Positions 13,143-24,062 of a DNA stretch of 64,000 nucleotides are shown piece after piece. The notes beneath the pieces were generated by a model. It saw nothing but the letters and a program-made list of their open reading frames with translations. It was not told the origin of the DNA and did not search any database. Each line of letters begins with the position of its first letter. The first letter of the stretch is position 1. Location: the NCBI GenBank assembly GCA_036971475.1, contig JBAIZL010000004.1, positions 68,522,510 to 68,586,509 of the forward strand, written 5' to 3'. This stretch comes from Prosapia bicincta (taxonomy: Eukaryota; Arthropoda; Insecta; Hemiptera; Cercopidae). The position numbers and the translations under genes are program-made.

Positions 13143-13220
13143 GGCTGCTTCAAGACAGACCAACTTCGAGAACAAAACTGATATAATACAGTACCAGTCA
13201 TATCGCAAACCTACGCCAGA
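13143..13220 (+). CDS. sick: sickie/neuron navigator exon (upstream-most seen)
   Basis: 78 bp between TTATAG| and |GTGAGT. The only open frame that fits reads AASRQTNFENKTDIIQYQSY then RKPTP. The first base completes an incoming codon. The last two bases (GA) join the first base (G) of the exon at 18043 to give Glu, so the phase matches exactly. I do not recognise this stretch from the family, and the acceptor's pyrimidine tract is poor. The call therefore rests on phase, borders and an uninterrupted frame. There is no in-frame Met, so coding exons must exist further upstream. Confidence 0.6.
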
Positions 13221-13410
13221 GTGAGTATGAGTAGATTTATTTCATGTATTTATAATATTAAAAGCTATATAAACCTAATGCTCAAATATAACCAAAGGAG
13301 AATCAAGTGTAGAGTTCCTTATGTCTAATAATTAATTATTTTATGAGGATTGTTTCTACAGGAAGGTCTGTTTGCTTATATTTATTCTAATTTTACACTA
13401 CTTAACAAAG

Positions 13411-13480
13411 TGAATACGTAATTGCTTACTTGCTGACGTGTTTCAAAACGATTGTTCCTTTTACGAAGCTAACCCTCTAC
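13411..13480 (-). repeat. Half copy of the TGACGCG palindrome family
   Basis: Matches one arm of the 31705-31877 palindrome: GTGAATACGTAATTGCTTAC, TTGCTGACGTG, TTTCAAAACGATTGTTCC, TTTTACGAAGCTAACCCTC. The second arm is absent. On the minus strand it ends GAA-ACACGT-C, but the core reads TCGTAAA, so it is a dead hammerhead relic. Confidence 0.65.
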
Positions 13481-16400
13481 CTTTTATATTTATTATTATT
13501 TGAACAGTTTAAAATATTATGCGTCATCCTATACCAAGTATCCACTCCCGTCTGTTCCTCAGTAGGACTTCATCAGATTCTCTATTTTTCATTTCTTCAT
13601 TTATACCTTCTCTTCAACTAAGGCGAGATCTTTCTCTTTTTATTCTACTGTAAGGGGTTCACGCTAAGATTTGCTTAGTGTGAAGTCGATCCTCAGGTAT
13701 TCTTCGAACATGTAAGTTGTTGGTGTCTATATTGTTTATTATTCTACGACTTACTTACATGATTTCTCCTATTATTCTGTCAGTTACTCTCTCTAATATT
13801 GATTCATTTGAATAAAACACTTGAGATTAAAGAGAAATAATTCTGTTATGAGAATAAAACTAGTGACTAAACATTTGAAAAGTAAAGCACATTTAGAAAG
13901 AAAATGTCATACATATTAATTTATGTATGGCATAGCATGGATTAGTGAGAAAGGTTTAATAAAAATGGTATGGTTATTTTCTGTACAGTCCAAAATGGTT
14001 TGGTTCACTGAGTTAATGACTGAACATTTGGAAACAGAAGGCACATTTAGAAAGAAAAGGTTTAACCGAAACTCTATGATTATTTTCTGGATAGTCCAAA
14101 ATGGTTTTATTCACTAAATTAGTAAATGACATTTTTACAATGAGGACAGAGAAGATGGAAGAAATGAAATACAGAAATGCTACAAGGAAAAGTAGAAAAT
14201 GATAGAGTTTTAAGGAAGTTAAAAGAGTTGAAGTAAAAGAAATATAACAAAATTTATTGGGGGCAAAAGTTAAACAAATAATGGGCAAACTTTAAGTCCA
14301 ATACAACAGAAAATGTGGTTCATAATAACTGGTTTAACTGTATAAATAAGAAATATCTTATCTTCAGTACAGAATTACACTTGTACAGTAAGAAATACAA
14401 CTTAGAGATATATCTTGATATATATGAGAAATACAAACAATTATATTTAATTAGATTGACAATGGTGAGAGATAATACATATGAATAAACTTAATCAACA
14501 TGGCAATCTCTTCCCACTACCTTTGCCTTCAGAGAGTATAAAAGGGGGGGGGAAGAGCATTAGATGTGTGCTTCACCTGGCAAATAGAGATCTAAGGCTC
14601 AAACGTCTGAAATATTAATATTTTTGAGTGTGCATTTATTTGTATACTGACACCAATTATATAGTCTACAGATCATAAATTCTGTTGAAGTTGACAATGT
14701 GTTTGATATGTTTGTACTTAATATAATTATTATTTACCATTTGTTTTAGTTTATTTTTTCTACAGAATTAATAAAAATGTTTTATTGATTGATGGATATG
14801 GCATTTATATTAAACTTATTCTATTTTAAAGACTTACACATTAAATTTCTTGATCTGATTGTTGCACTCATTTCATGTTATAAGTATCTCTTGTATATAT
14901 TCTTTGAAAACTTTAAATTTCTGACTTTTTAAATCTTAAATTCAGTACAACTCAATATACTTGAATCTAAGTGTCACTTAACAACATTAAACTCTTTATT
15001 CTTAGCTCTTCACTAACTTTTTCCAACTTACTATTTTTACTTTTTTAATGTTGAACTACAGTATCAACTTATTAACTTCAACATTTTATCAAAAACTTCG
15101 TAAATATCTTAAGGGCTTCCTCTTAATTTGCTACAACTTTAATAATTACACACGTTAACAAATTTGTCAATATTTCCCTATAATAACTTACTTAGTGTGT
15201 GTATGTGAACAACCATTTCAGGAGATGTGTTGTTGATTGACACAATGGTGTCAATTATTTTTATTACTTTTTAATATTCAGTTTCAGTAGATGGTTCTTA
15301 AAAAACTATCAGCCATTCATTATTTTATATCTAACATCATCCTACTATCATTGAGGTAAAACCTTACTGTCATTGAAACTGATATTAGAAAGTGTTTCAT
15401 TTAATTCTGAAAAAAAAATCAGCCAGGCTTTTTCTCAAACCCATTAACATTTGGTTATACCAGCCTCCTAGTTATTATTTGTAAATGTTTCTTCCCTAAC
15501 TTTGAACAACAACAAAAATATAAACTTAATCAGCTTTCCAATTTACAGCTTGCATTTTTTTAAAAATTCCTTTTAAGTTCCAAAAAATAGTTATCGAATA
15601 CGGATTTCAAATAAAATTTTTAAGTTCTATTGTATTTTTATTTTAGAAAATAAGGTAATATACCTTGCCAAAGTTTTTTATATATTTTATAAAATAATTT
15701 TGACCAAATTGTGAAAGTATATTATTTAACAATAAAAGTCATTTATTGTGATATAAATTTTAATTTCATTTTATACAATTTGTGTAATTTTCATCTTTAA
15801 TTTATTTTCATAAATAAATTTGAACACATTAAAATTACCAATTTAAAATTCATTACTGGGTTATATCTAATTTGGCATAATTATTTCTTTTTTAAGCCTA
15901 CATTTTATGAAAATTTTGTTTTACAAAATTAAATAATAAAAGTGTTTTGAAAACAACTTTTAATTACAAGGTCTTTGAATAAGTAACAGTGATTATCACA
16001 ATATTTGCTGCAATATAAAAATATTAACAAATTAATAATAAATAGCTACTTTTGTCTTCTGTTATTCATTTTCTTAGATACAATAAATTCAGATGCAACA
16101 AATTTATTGCAATCTGAATAAATGGAGAACACTACATGAAATTAATTTGTTTTAGTCTTTAAGTTGATTATGAGAATGGCATTTCTCACGAGTTTTCCTT
16201 TCTCCAACATGTCTCTGAGAAATATTTTATAATTTTTTTCATGACTAATATAATTTACAATTTCCAAGTTTTTCACTTATATGATTTACAATAATATTAC
16301 AACGTAATACCTAGGTCAAGGGTTTAGACATTGATTTACACCAGAGGTTTGAAAATAATTCTAGAACCTTATGTCAAACACTTCTACTGAGCAACTTTTG

Positions 16401-16729
16401 TCATAAAAAGAGGAGACTACTAAAAAAGAATTTGGGTCAAACAAATCTAAAAAAATTATAAATCTCCTTGGTCTTACACTCTGATATAAGTAATAATACG
16501 TCATGAATGTAATAAGAGTTCAAGGTATTTGAGAACAGTTTTCAAATAAGGTAGTTTGTGAAGAAAATTGATATAGTATTTTCAAATATTACCAAGAGGT
16601 AAATACTTCATTGCAAAAACTCTTTCTCATGTTACAAACTTGCATACCATGAACATAAAGAATGGTAAGATAAGAATGTCAGCATCAGCAAAAATATTAC
16701 TGCTAATTATATTGTTCATTCTTGTAAGT

Positions 16730-17674
16730 ACTTACTTACTTACTTCTTGCTGCGGACGTCCAGGGTCATGTGACTCCGATGGTCCGATGTCCATAATAAG
16801 TTGCTGCAGCCAAGGTCCAAAACTGTTTATCGATCAGTATTGTTTTGATGTTTCCCTGGCTTCCCAGCGCAGACAGCAGAGCTGCTCTTGGTGAAATTGG
16901 TGAGGAGCATCGAAGGAGGATATGGTCTAGAGTCTCCTCCTCTTTTCTACAGTTAGGGCAGAGTGGAGATTCACTCAGATTAAATCTGAAGAGATAGGTC
17001 TCAGTCACAATGTGTCCGATTCTTGCTTGTGCTGCAAAGACGGCTGTAAATCTGGGAACCCCTTGATACATTTCCAAATCATTTGGTTCTTTTGGAATGT
17101 CATAGAGGTTTCTACCTTTGGTTTCTTCTCTCCAACAGTGGATCCATTTACTTCTAACTGATGTTTTCTCAGCACGCAGGCATTTCTTTAGAGAGTACTG
17201 TGGTAAGAAGACTGGGCCCATTTCCGCTGCTTGTTTGGCGATTGTATCTGCTTTTTCATAACTGTCGATGCCGTAGTGTGAGGGAATCCACTGGAGCTGT
17301 ATTTGTTTCTCATCTTTGCTGAGAGTGTTGAGTAAATTTGTTATCTCTTCTAGTCTGAATGAGTAGCTTCCTGGTTTCCGGTTCTCTATTATGTGCAAGG
17401 CGCTCTTGGAGTAAGTGAATATACAGAGCTTCTCTGCTCGTAGTTGAAGACAGTTTACCAAGGATGCATTTATTGCCAGCAACTCTGCATCGACACTGGA
17501 GGCTGCATTTGCTGGTAAGTAATATTCTTCTCTAGTGAAGTGGTTATAGTAGCCTGCTCCTGACTTATCTTGGACTAGATCTCCTGACCCATCGGTGTAG
17601 CTTTGAACGGAGTCTGGGTACAGATTCTAAATCATTTCCAGTGACTCTCGCCGAAGTGCCTCCTGGGGGGGCAC
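16730..17674 (-). mobile_element. 5'-truncated non-LTR retrotransposon (LINE)
   Basis: The element is flanked by a perfect 15-bp target duplication TTCATTCTTGTAAGT (16715-16729 and 17675-17689). In its own orientation (minus) it ends in a short (AAGT)n tail at 16745-16730. What remains is the end of ORF2: RNase H plus a cysteine motif. Truncation at the 5' end, a simple-repeat tail and a target duplication together are typical of target-primed reverse transcription. The RNase H plus CCHC layout suggests a Jockey/I-like clade, but I cannot fix the clade. The perfect duplication implies a fairly young insertion. Confidence 0.9.
16766..17674 (-). pseudogene. LINE ORF2 C-terminus: RNase H and CCHC motif
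   Basis: The reading frame begins at the truncation and is broken by one TAG at 17627-17629. RNase H landmarks in order are YTDGSG (first Asp), DAELLAI (Glu), then TYSKSAL where the family has TDSKSAL, so the catalytic Asp is replaced by Tyr. WIPSHYGI and EKADTIAKQAA follow (last Asp region). The downstream motif CPNCRKEEETLDHILLRC gives the C-x2-C-x7-H-x4-C pattern usual at the end of such ORF2 proteins. With the stop, the lost Asp and the missing endonuclease and reverse transcriptase domains, it cannot be active. Confidence 0.88.
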
Positions 17675-17820
17675 TTCATTCTTGTAAGTGAATATAAAAA
17701 ATTCAAAAACACAAAATTGAAAACAATTCTGAACAGCTTCCATATTTTTTTACCCATTAACTGTGTTTGATATTGAGATGAAATGTAATAATAATGATAT
17801 TAAATGTTATCATAAGTACT

Positions 17821-18020
17821 TTATTGAGCAACTGAACGAAAAACTTTTAATTTACTTGCTGATGTGTAAACAATTGTTTCATGGAGTAGCAGGTTGGCTT
17901 CGTCAATGAAACGATTGTTTCGAAACGCGTCAGCAAGTAAGTAAAAAGTTTTCACTCAGTTAATAAATAATTACTAATGGTTTATTCAGTGAATTCAAGA
18001 CGATTACAACAAGCAACTTT
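17821..18020. repeat. Palindromic TGACGCG-family element beside an exon
   Basis: The arms 17821-17882 and 17908-17970 are inverted copies (TTATTGAGCAACTGAACG against CACTCAGTTAATAAATAA, then TTTACTTGCTGATGTG against CGCGTCAGCAAGTAAG). The right flank GTGAATTCAAGACGATTACA also occurs beside the copies at 42430 and, inverted, at 31659, so it belongs to the element. It ends only about 20 bp before the acceptor at 18042. Confidence 0.75.
17894..17940 (+). ncRNA. Hammerhead-like motif with altered core
   Basis: GCT (stem I), TCGTCAA in the core position, spacer T, stem II GAAAC/GTTTC with loop GATT, GAA, self-complementary ACGCGT, C at position 17, AGC return. Stems II and III are intact. The core departs from CTGANGA at positions 3, 4, 6 and 8, so cleavage by the known mechanism is unlikely. 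Confidence 0.45.
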
Positions 18021-18042
18021 AAATTGTTTTATTATATTGCAG

Positions 18043-18118
18043 GGATAGCAGGAGACATGGTAGTGTAGGGCCTGATGCATTAAGAGCGCTGTCGTCAGAC
18101 GAAAATCATTATCATAAG
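18043..18118 (+). CDS. sick: sickie/neuron navigator exon
   Basis: 76 bp, TATTGCAG| to AAG|GTAATA. It encodes (E)DSRRHGSVGPDALRALSSDE then NHYHK. It takes one base from an incoming split codon and ends on a codon boundary, joining the next exon as Lys-Arg. The segment is a hydrophilic, Ser/Arg-rich linker with no folded domain, as expected for the long disordered middle of navigator proteins. Membership follows from the phase chain with the clearly conserved exons downstream rather than from its own sequence. Confidence 0.8.
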
Positions 18119-18297
18119 GTAATAATCCTATTATTCATATAAACAAGTTCAGAATTCATTAAATTTCTTTTTTCTGTTGATTATTATTATATGTTTGTAT
18201 ATTTATTCTTAAAATATTATTCTGTTTAATTTCGTGTTGTGTAATTAAATTAGTAATGTAATTTTGTCATTTTTAATTCTTTGATTTTTAATTACAG

Positions 18298-18461
18298 AGG
18301 GGCATTGCAACAGGAGCTGGGGGGAGTGGCAGGGGCGGGGGGCCTTATGAAGCCCCACTGAGCCCCCCCGAACCCCAACCAGTTGTGTATAGAGTAGTAG
18401 GCTCTCGATCTCATATAAAGAAATCTGACAGCAGCCAACAAACAGACAATAGTGCCTTCAG
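18298..18461 (+). CDS. sick: sickie/neuron navigator exon
   Basis: 164 bp, AATTACAG| to TTCAG|GTGAGT. It starts on a codon boundary and ends after two bases of an Arg codon. The protein is Gly-rich (RGIATGAGGSGRGGG), then Pro-rich (SPPEPQP), then VVYRVVGSRSHIKKSDSSQQ and TDNSAF. The local GC content is far above the flanking introns. It is a disordered linker with basic patches; no enzymatic motif is expected here. The frame is unbroken and both splice sites are strong. Confidence 0.85.
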
Positions 18462-19596
18462 GTGAGTTATGAACTGTCTACAGTTCTTAAGTATAAAAAT
18501 GTTGGAAAATAAACATAAAAATCGGTATCATTTATATAAATAAATTTATAATTCTATGTAATATACTTAAGTGATTTTCTTCAATTTTAAAAATCCCCCT
18601 TTTTTCTTTTTTCTTCTTAATTATTTTCAACTCTTTATATTCAGATTTGTACAATAATGTCAATACCCAAGAATCCATAGTAATGTACTTAGAATTTAGG
18701 TAGAAACATAATAAGCATTAAAAATAATTTTAAAATCAAATTATCTGTCAAAGAAAATTATTGTCATAAAAATCCACAATGTTCCCAATTTGTTTATGTA
18801 CTAGGAGATACCACAACTGTTCTTCCTAGTGGCTTTAATGATATCGTTAATGATTTTTACCACGGTACTGTGTGAAAGATTTCACTAATAATTCAAGAGT
18901 ATTTATCGTATTGTTGTACTATAAGCTTGTACTTATTCTGGAGGTACTATTTCCATTTTCATAGTCTGAAATGAGTAATATGTAATGACTAATAAATTTG
19001 AAAAACGATTTGCATTGAATTTTGTAGTAGTTATTTACTGAGAAATATGAAAACACTTTGTGTGGTTTTATTAAAAACCAAAGTTTTTTTAAACTATTAT
19101 GGAACTTATTGTTATTCAATTTGATTGTACTCCACAAATTAGAATTAGGTTGTGGGGATGTTGCATTGACAGTGTTAAATGATAATAAAAACCCCTTGAA
19201 ATATAGTCATATTGCAGACTTGCATTTCATGAATTTTGTATCCATATACCATGGTTTGAATTAGTTATGTAGTAATTTTTAAGTGCTACAGAGAAAATGT
19301 TAGACAAATCTGTCTATAAAAGTTTTATTGTAAACATCTTTACTATATCTTGTAAGGGGATTTGCTTCAGCCATCTTTGTTGTAATAAAAAGAAAAGGTT
19401 TTAAGAGTGTTCTTTTGACAATGTTAGATCAGAAGAGCAAGAGGTTTTCAAGATGCAATTCTTAAACATTTTTCATTACAGTTATTTTCAGTCTTGTTCC
19501 ACAAGATGTATATTATGAATAAGGTATTAAACAATTGAGTAACGTTTCTTTATGTACCAATTAGTAACTAAACAACACAATTTTGTATACTTTCAG

Positions 19597-19778
19597 ACAA
19601 CAAGTTTCAAATAGCCAATGGAAAAAATATGTAGAAGGTGTGGGTGCTGGAGGGCGAATGCCAGAGCTGAGCAGAGGCAAGAGCGACCTCGAGGTAGTGC
19701 GTCCAAGAGACAAAAGAGGCTCACAAACACATGCTCATAATGGCCTTCAGCGCAAACCAGACAAGAAAAGAATAAATG
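19597..19778 (+). CDS. sick: sickie/neuron navigator exon
   Basis: 182 bp, CTTTCAG| to AATG|GTAATT. Its first base completes Arg and its last base starts Gly of the next exon. It encodes QQVSNSQWKKYVEGVGAGGR, MPELSRGKSDLEVVRPRDKR, then a basic QRKPDKKRING end. The Lys/Arg-rich stretches suit the cytoskeleton-binding linker of navigators. MPELSRGK provides the first in-frame Met seen in the joined product and could be a start for a shorter isoform, though nothing shows this. Confidence 0.87.
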
Positions 19779-20196
19779 GTAATTTATCATTATTTTATAT
19801 AGTTTATTTATGTTATATATTTTAAAATATCATTTTATCTATAAATGAATGTGCTCATGGTGTGAAATGTTTTTTTTTTATCCAATATCATACTTAATCC
19901 AATGTGGATCAAAGGATTTATGATGCAAGCGATCTAGGAGGCTCGAATTTCTTGTGGCAATTGAGTTGTATTTTGCTACAAAAATATTCTCACTCATAAA
20001 GCTCTAAATACTATATATTTTATATGGGTGCAATTTTTTATGAATTATTTTGTACCTTAGTTAGTTAATTATTTGTATCGAAATCTTGTTGCTGTTCATA
20101 ACGAGCTGGTTGTTAATAACTTATTACACTTTTGCTATTACTTGCGACCAGACTTTTTTGCTAACTAAAGGTTGTTAAATTATAAACTTACACTTG

Positions 20197-20232
20197 GAGG
20201 AAACGTTTTCGTCTTACGACTTCTTCAGCCTC
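20197..20232 (-). ncRNA. Hammerhead ribozyme in left arm
   Basis: On the minus strand: GAGG, CTGAAGA, spacer A, stem II GTC/GAC with loop GTAA, GAA, self-complementary AACGTT, T at position 17, CCTC. Every conserved core base is present, but stem II has only 3 bp. It is an exact mirror of the right-arm copy at 20608-20643. Both lie 3' of the presumed Penelope coding tail, where these ribozymes are known to sit. Confidence 0.82.
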
Positions 20233-20290
20233 GTATTTTTGCTGCTAGGAATGCTGCAGTTATGCTTCCTCGGTACCATTTTTTTGAAAG

Positions 20291-20413
20291 TTAGAAGTGA
20301 TGTGATCGAAGATTATATGATCTGTGCAATGTTTGTTCATTTAGGATGTCATTTTTATGTGTGTTGCTATGTCTATATATTTCATACTGTTCTAGTGTGT
20401 TTAATTTATGGTC
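20291..20413 (-). pseudogene. Penelope-like C-terminal coding tail, left arm
   Basis: The minus-strand frame ends HKLNTLEQYEIYRHSN, THKNDILNEQT, LHRSYNLRSHHF, stop. It resembles the short acidic/hydrophobic tail (LN-x-LE-x-x-EIYKH ... N-D-x-LN-x-Q) that ends many Penelope-like proteins downstream of the endonuclease. It is about 6 residues longer than the right-arm copy. Nothing upstream of the centre continues the frame, so it is only a fragment. Confidence 0.6.
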
Positions 20414-20441
20414 TTTGTTGCATGTGTGGAGGATGCTCGAA

Positions 20442-20549
20442 GGCCATAAATTAAACACACTAGAACAGTATGAAATATATAAACATAGCAACACACATAA
20501 AAATGACATCCTAAATGAACAAACTCGACACAGATCACATCACTTTTAA
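20442..20549 (+). pseudogene. Penelope-like C-terminal coding tail, right arm
   Basis: Reads GHKLNTLEQYEIYKHSN, THKNDILNEQT, RHRSHHF, stop. It is an inverted copy of the left-arm frame with one Lys/Arg change and a small deletion before the stop. The arms have diverged little at protein level. Confidence 0.6.
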
Positions 20550-20607
20550 CTTTCAAAAAAATTTTACCGATGAAGCACAACATCAGCATTCCTAGCAGCA
20601 AAAATAC

Positions 20608-20643
20608 GAGGCTGAAGAAGTCGTAAGACGAAAACGTTTCCTC
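20608..20643 (+). ncRNA. Hammerhead ribozyme in right arm, sense to sickie
   Basis: GAGG (20608-20611), CTGAAGA (20612-20618), spacer A, GTC-GTAA-GAC stem-loop II, GAA (20630-20632), AACGTT, T at 20639, CCTC (20640-20643). The core is intact. Cleavage is predicted after 20639. It lies on the strand transcribed as sickie intron RNA, but it also sits in a long perfect hairpin that could outcompete the ribozyme fold. Confidence 0.83.
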
Positions 20644-21170
20644 CAAGTGTAAGTTAACAATTTAACAACCTTTAGTTAGCAAAAAGTCTGGTCGCAAGTA
20701 AAAGCAAAAGTGTAATAAGTTATTATTTGTAATCATAATTAGTACAAACAAATTAAAAGTTATTTACGTTTTGAAGTTTTGCGGTTGAAGCTTCTAGACC
20801 TCCATTATTTTTGTTCACTCCGGATGTACACAACATCACACTAAATATAAAAAATATTTACATATATTTACACTTAAGTATTTTTAAAATTTCACTAAAT
20901 TCTACAGATGACTGCAGATTTTCTATGTTCACACAGTACGAAACACAACAAACATCAGTTACTGATTGACTACTAATCAGCTACTTGCTAATCACTTTAT
21001 AACTTCAGAAAAAACATTTTCAGGTGTACACAATATCTCCAAATGTCGGCTCCCAAAACAAAAACAAAAAACAAGTAATAATCTTGTGAAGTTACACTTA
21101 TATTAATACAAGTACAACTAAAATGTCACTAATATATACATTTGTGTGGAAATTCTTTTCAAGAAATAGT

Positions 21171-21840
21171 TATACCGTAAAACCTCGGGTGACAGCCTGA
21201 TCTGGATAACAAAAAATCAGCTGCTATTGCTTCGTCTGGTTGTTCGACATACTCAATCAGCTAGCCAACTGCATGGAAAGCTTCGCTAAGGGCTGTGGTT
21301 TGTTTTATTTCATCAACTTTGGCTGTGTCCTTACTAAGTCTATAATATTACTAGTAATAAGCTCATGTACTTCATCCTCTTTCGTCCATTAATTCATATT
21401 AACATTGTTCAAGTCCTTTTTTCCAACCAACCTTCAGTAGCATTAAAATCACTTTCAATTCCCATTTCTGTATCAAATTCACAAGTGTTTTGTTTCAATA
21501 TGAGTCCGGTTATGGCCAGTCCTTTTGATCTGCATGAACCACGAGAAAAGTGCTTCATTTTGCACTTTTTGTTGTCGGAACATAAAGCCTGGTTAGAGTA
21601 CCATTTTTCTAATTTTTCACGATATTTTTCCCAATCGCTCACCGTACTAGTTCCTACACCCATCTCACTTGCAATTTTTTTTACATGTCTCTCCCATATC
21701 TGTTTTATTGCACAAATCTTTTTTGTAATAGAAAACACAGTTTTTCCGCTTTTCTGCCATATTTTATATTGTAGATAACAAATTCTAGGTAAAATAAGTA
21801 ACAAAATTACCTAATTACACAAAACCCTATAGAACGTATA
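21171..21840 (-). mobile_element. Tigger/pogo-like transposon fragment
   Basis: The end near 21177 (CCGTAAAACCTCGGGTGA) resembles pogo/Tigger ends (CAGTAAAAyCTCG...). The minus-strand frame 21804-21409 holds a helix-turn-helix resembling the psq/CENP-B type: HVKKIASEMGVGTSTVSDWE followed by KYREKLEKW. The catalytic DDE part is missing and the second end was not found. It sits within a sickie intron. Confidence 0.55.
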
Positions 21841-22156
21841 TAAACTGACATATATACGGACACTCAAACACAACTAATTAAGCTGGGTAGTACACCGATC
21901 TGAAAAACACTAGTGAATTGAAAGAATCGGTGACTTGAGCACAACTGGGTGTTTCAGAAAAGAACATTGAGCTGATTGCTGATCCCAGAGAACTGATCTG
22001 ACAGGAAAGCACCTTGTGAAATAAAGGCGATTACTTTATTTTCATATTAAATGCAGATTTTAGAGATGTTGATATGAGACGTTTTACTATATTTAGCTTT
22101 AATATATATTATATTCAGGAAACAAGTGTATTTGTAATTAATTGGTTGTGGTATAG

Positions 22157-22344
22157 GATCAAAAGAAGAATTGGTTCAAGAAGAGTACTGTAATGGAGAA
22201 CGTGGGAGCAAAGGAAGAGAAAGAGAAGGGAAAGGAAAGGTACGAGGTGTGCCACCAAGTTTCGGTTATGTAAAGAGGCCTATCAATGGCACTGGCAAAG
22301 GGGAACCGAGGACTGCTCAAGTGTCAGCAGTGCCCAGAACAAAG
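22157..22344 (+). CDS. sick: sickie/neuron navigator exon
   Basis: 188 bp, GGTATAG| to ACAAAG|GTAATT. It encodes (G)SKEELVQEEYCNGERGSKGR, a basic KG-rich run, then PPSFGYVKRPINGTGKGEPR and TAQVSAVPRTK. The FGYVKRP block and the VSAVPRTK end are conserved in the navigator family and continue directly into VKVSGGTQTD of the next exon, a junction I recognise. Phase: two bases complete the Gly codon begun in the previous exon, and the exon ends on a codon boundary. This is one of the exons that identifies the gene. Confidence 0.92.
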
Positions 22345-22525
22345 GTAATTATGTATTTTACTTTGTTGACAAATATTTTCTATTTCTATTTATTATTTTT
22401 TTATTTTCTATTTATAGCTAAAAAGTGAACTAATTTTTCAAACTATAATTAAATTTTTATTTATAAATTTACAAACAAAATTAAAACAGCTTAAAATAAA
22501 AATTTTGCAAAACCCTGGACAATTC

Positions 22526-23535
22526 TTAACACTTTAAAGCCTAGCCCCTTAGTAGGCGCCTGTCTCTATCTGCCTGGAGGTTTTTAGGTGAATTATAACA
22601 AGTTCTTGACTTATAATAAATAACATATTTACAAAAAAATTATACATTGTTGTAAAGGGAATGAAGCAAGCTTTCAGGAAATATATACATATGAATTGAT
22701 TATTTACATGTAGATGGTGTTATGCTCGTTTGAAAAATGCATAAAAACGTCAAAGAAATATAATAGCAACACTGTACATATTACACTTCACTATTTATAT
22801 TTTACATTGGAATGAAAATAAATATTACATGTTGTATATCATTTTAAAGCTAAAACAAATTTTAATTTAGAAATATTTTTTTTTATTTAGAAAACTCACT
22901 AAAATCGGATTGTTTACAATTCCATTCAGTTCATCAATGAAAGATACGTTGATTGTAATGATTGTACCTCGGCTGAGATAGGTTTCACTGTCACTGTTAC
23001 TGCCTAAACTCAACATGTCTTATACTGAATCACTTCCCAAAGTGTTTATAATGTAATATCTCTAACAATAAAAATTAAATAAAATAATTAACTGAAAGAT
23101 TAATTTAAAGTGATAAGCAACACACTTGTAAGCCTAAACTAAAATTACACTAACTACAAATTAAATAAACAAAATAACCAGGATAGATAAGATTTAGAAT
23201 AAACAACAAACTTGGAATGTAAAAAACAATCACTAATAAAACACTCTTTATCTGACCGAACCAACATCTGTCAAACAAATGTATGAAAACTCTCTGGTTT
23301 TGCCAACACTTAACCAAATACCTTTTTGTTCTTAAAATAAACTCTAAATGGCCTAAAGGTAAAGATATGTAAAGTAGAATTACCAATATAAAGAGTGATA
23401 TCGATGAGACTGAGAATACGAAGGAATTACGTTTCTGTGAGAATAAAGACGGGAACTCGAGCTATACAAAGGCGTAGGCAACTAGTGTTAACTGAATGGC
23501 CCGATCTATACTCGGGCGTAGGCTTGAAAGTGTCA
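22526..23535. mobile_element. TIR element, AACACTTTnAAGCCTA family, copy 1
   Basis: The left end TTAACACTTTAAAGCCTAG and the right end GTAGGCTTGAAAGTGTCAA are inverted. A TTAA at the left and TCAA at the right hint at a TTAA target, as for piggyBac-type elements, but the ends do not match piggyBac closely. No transposase is recognisable in the 1-kb interior. A shorter relative lies at 28923-29150. Confidence 0.55.
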
Positions 23536-24062
23536 ATATATACATATAAGACAATACAGTTGTAACTTCAGGTATGCGATCCTGCACACTTGATGTTATA
23601 ATCATGTAGTAAGAAATTAAGTGTATTTTCTGTATTTCATGTAACAGGGCTTTTTTGTAGTTGCTTATGTTCACAATGCCTTTCTATCTTTCATAAATAA
23701 TAACAATATCATAGCCTTGGAACTACAACAACAAAAATATAAAGCAGTTGGTTGCAACTGTGGAATACAACTAGTATTTTAGTATTTCACATCATGAAAA
23801 CATTTTGCTAGTAAAAATAGGAAACAACCATAACTTCTGAAGGTTATTATATGACATTGAAAAATAATTAGAATTGAAAAAATCAGCTTGGTTTCTGTTT
23901 TACAGTATATTCTTTTGCACTATTAGAAAGCTGTTCTAGAATCATATACCGCTGAACAATTTCTAACCCTTATTGAATATTTTAGTTAGGCATAGTTCAG
24001 TCATGATTTTAATAATCCAGACCATGCATTTGTGACTAATCAGTTGATTTGGTTTTACTCAG

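Larger units (their letters stand above)
13221..18042 (+). other. sickie intron with LINE and palindromic repeats
   Basis: 4.8 kb. It contains a half-palindrome at 13411, imperfect repeats of ACATTTAGAAAGAAAA blocks at 13846-14127, a truncated LINE at 16730-17674 and a palindromic element at 17821-18020. The rest is AT-rich with nothing recognisable. Confidence 0.6.
20115..20725. mobile_element. Penelope-like palindrome, two inverted 3' ends
   Basis: A roughly 610-bp inverted repeat centred near 20425 inside a sickie intron. Each arm, read outward from the centre, contains about 36 codons ending in a stop, a spacer of about 60 bp, a hammerhead ribozyme, then TTTAACAACC, TTAGTTAGC, AAAAAGTCTGGTCGCAAGTA and TGTAATAAGTTATT. 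The peptide HKLNTLEQYEIY...NDILNEQT is of the kind found after the GIY-YIG endonuclease in Penelope-like elements. Two 3' ends joined head to head fit the complex inverted terminal structures known for this class. No reverse transcriptase is present. Confidence 0.72.

Noticed and set aside
13655..13700. Strong hairpin TTCACGCTAAG/CTTAGTGTGAA with CTGAGGA beside it
   Set aside because: The helix is real, but GAA falls inside it and no stem I or stem III can be drawn, so it is not called a ribozyme.
16640..16894. Short + strand frame beginning MNIKNGKIRMSASAKILLLI, resembling a signal peptide
   Set aside because: The frame runs into the inserted LINE, and the hydrophobic run arises from AT-rich sequence; its phase does not fit the sickie exon chain.
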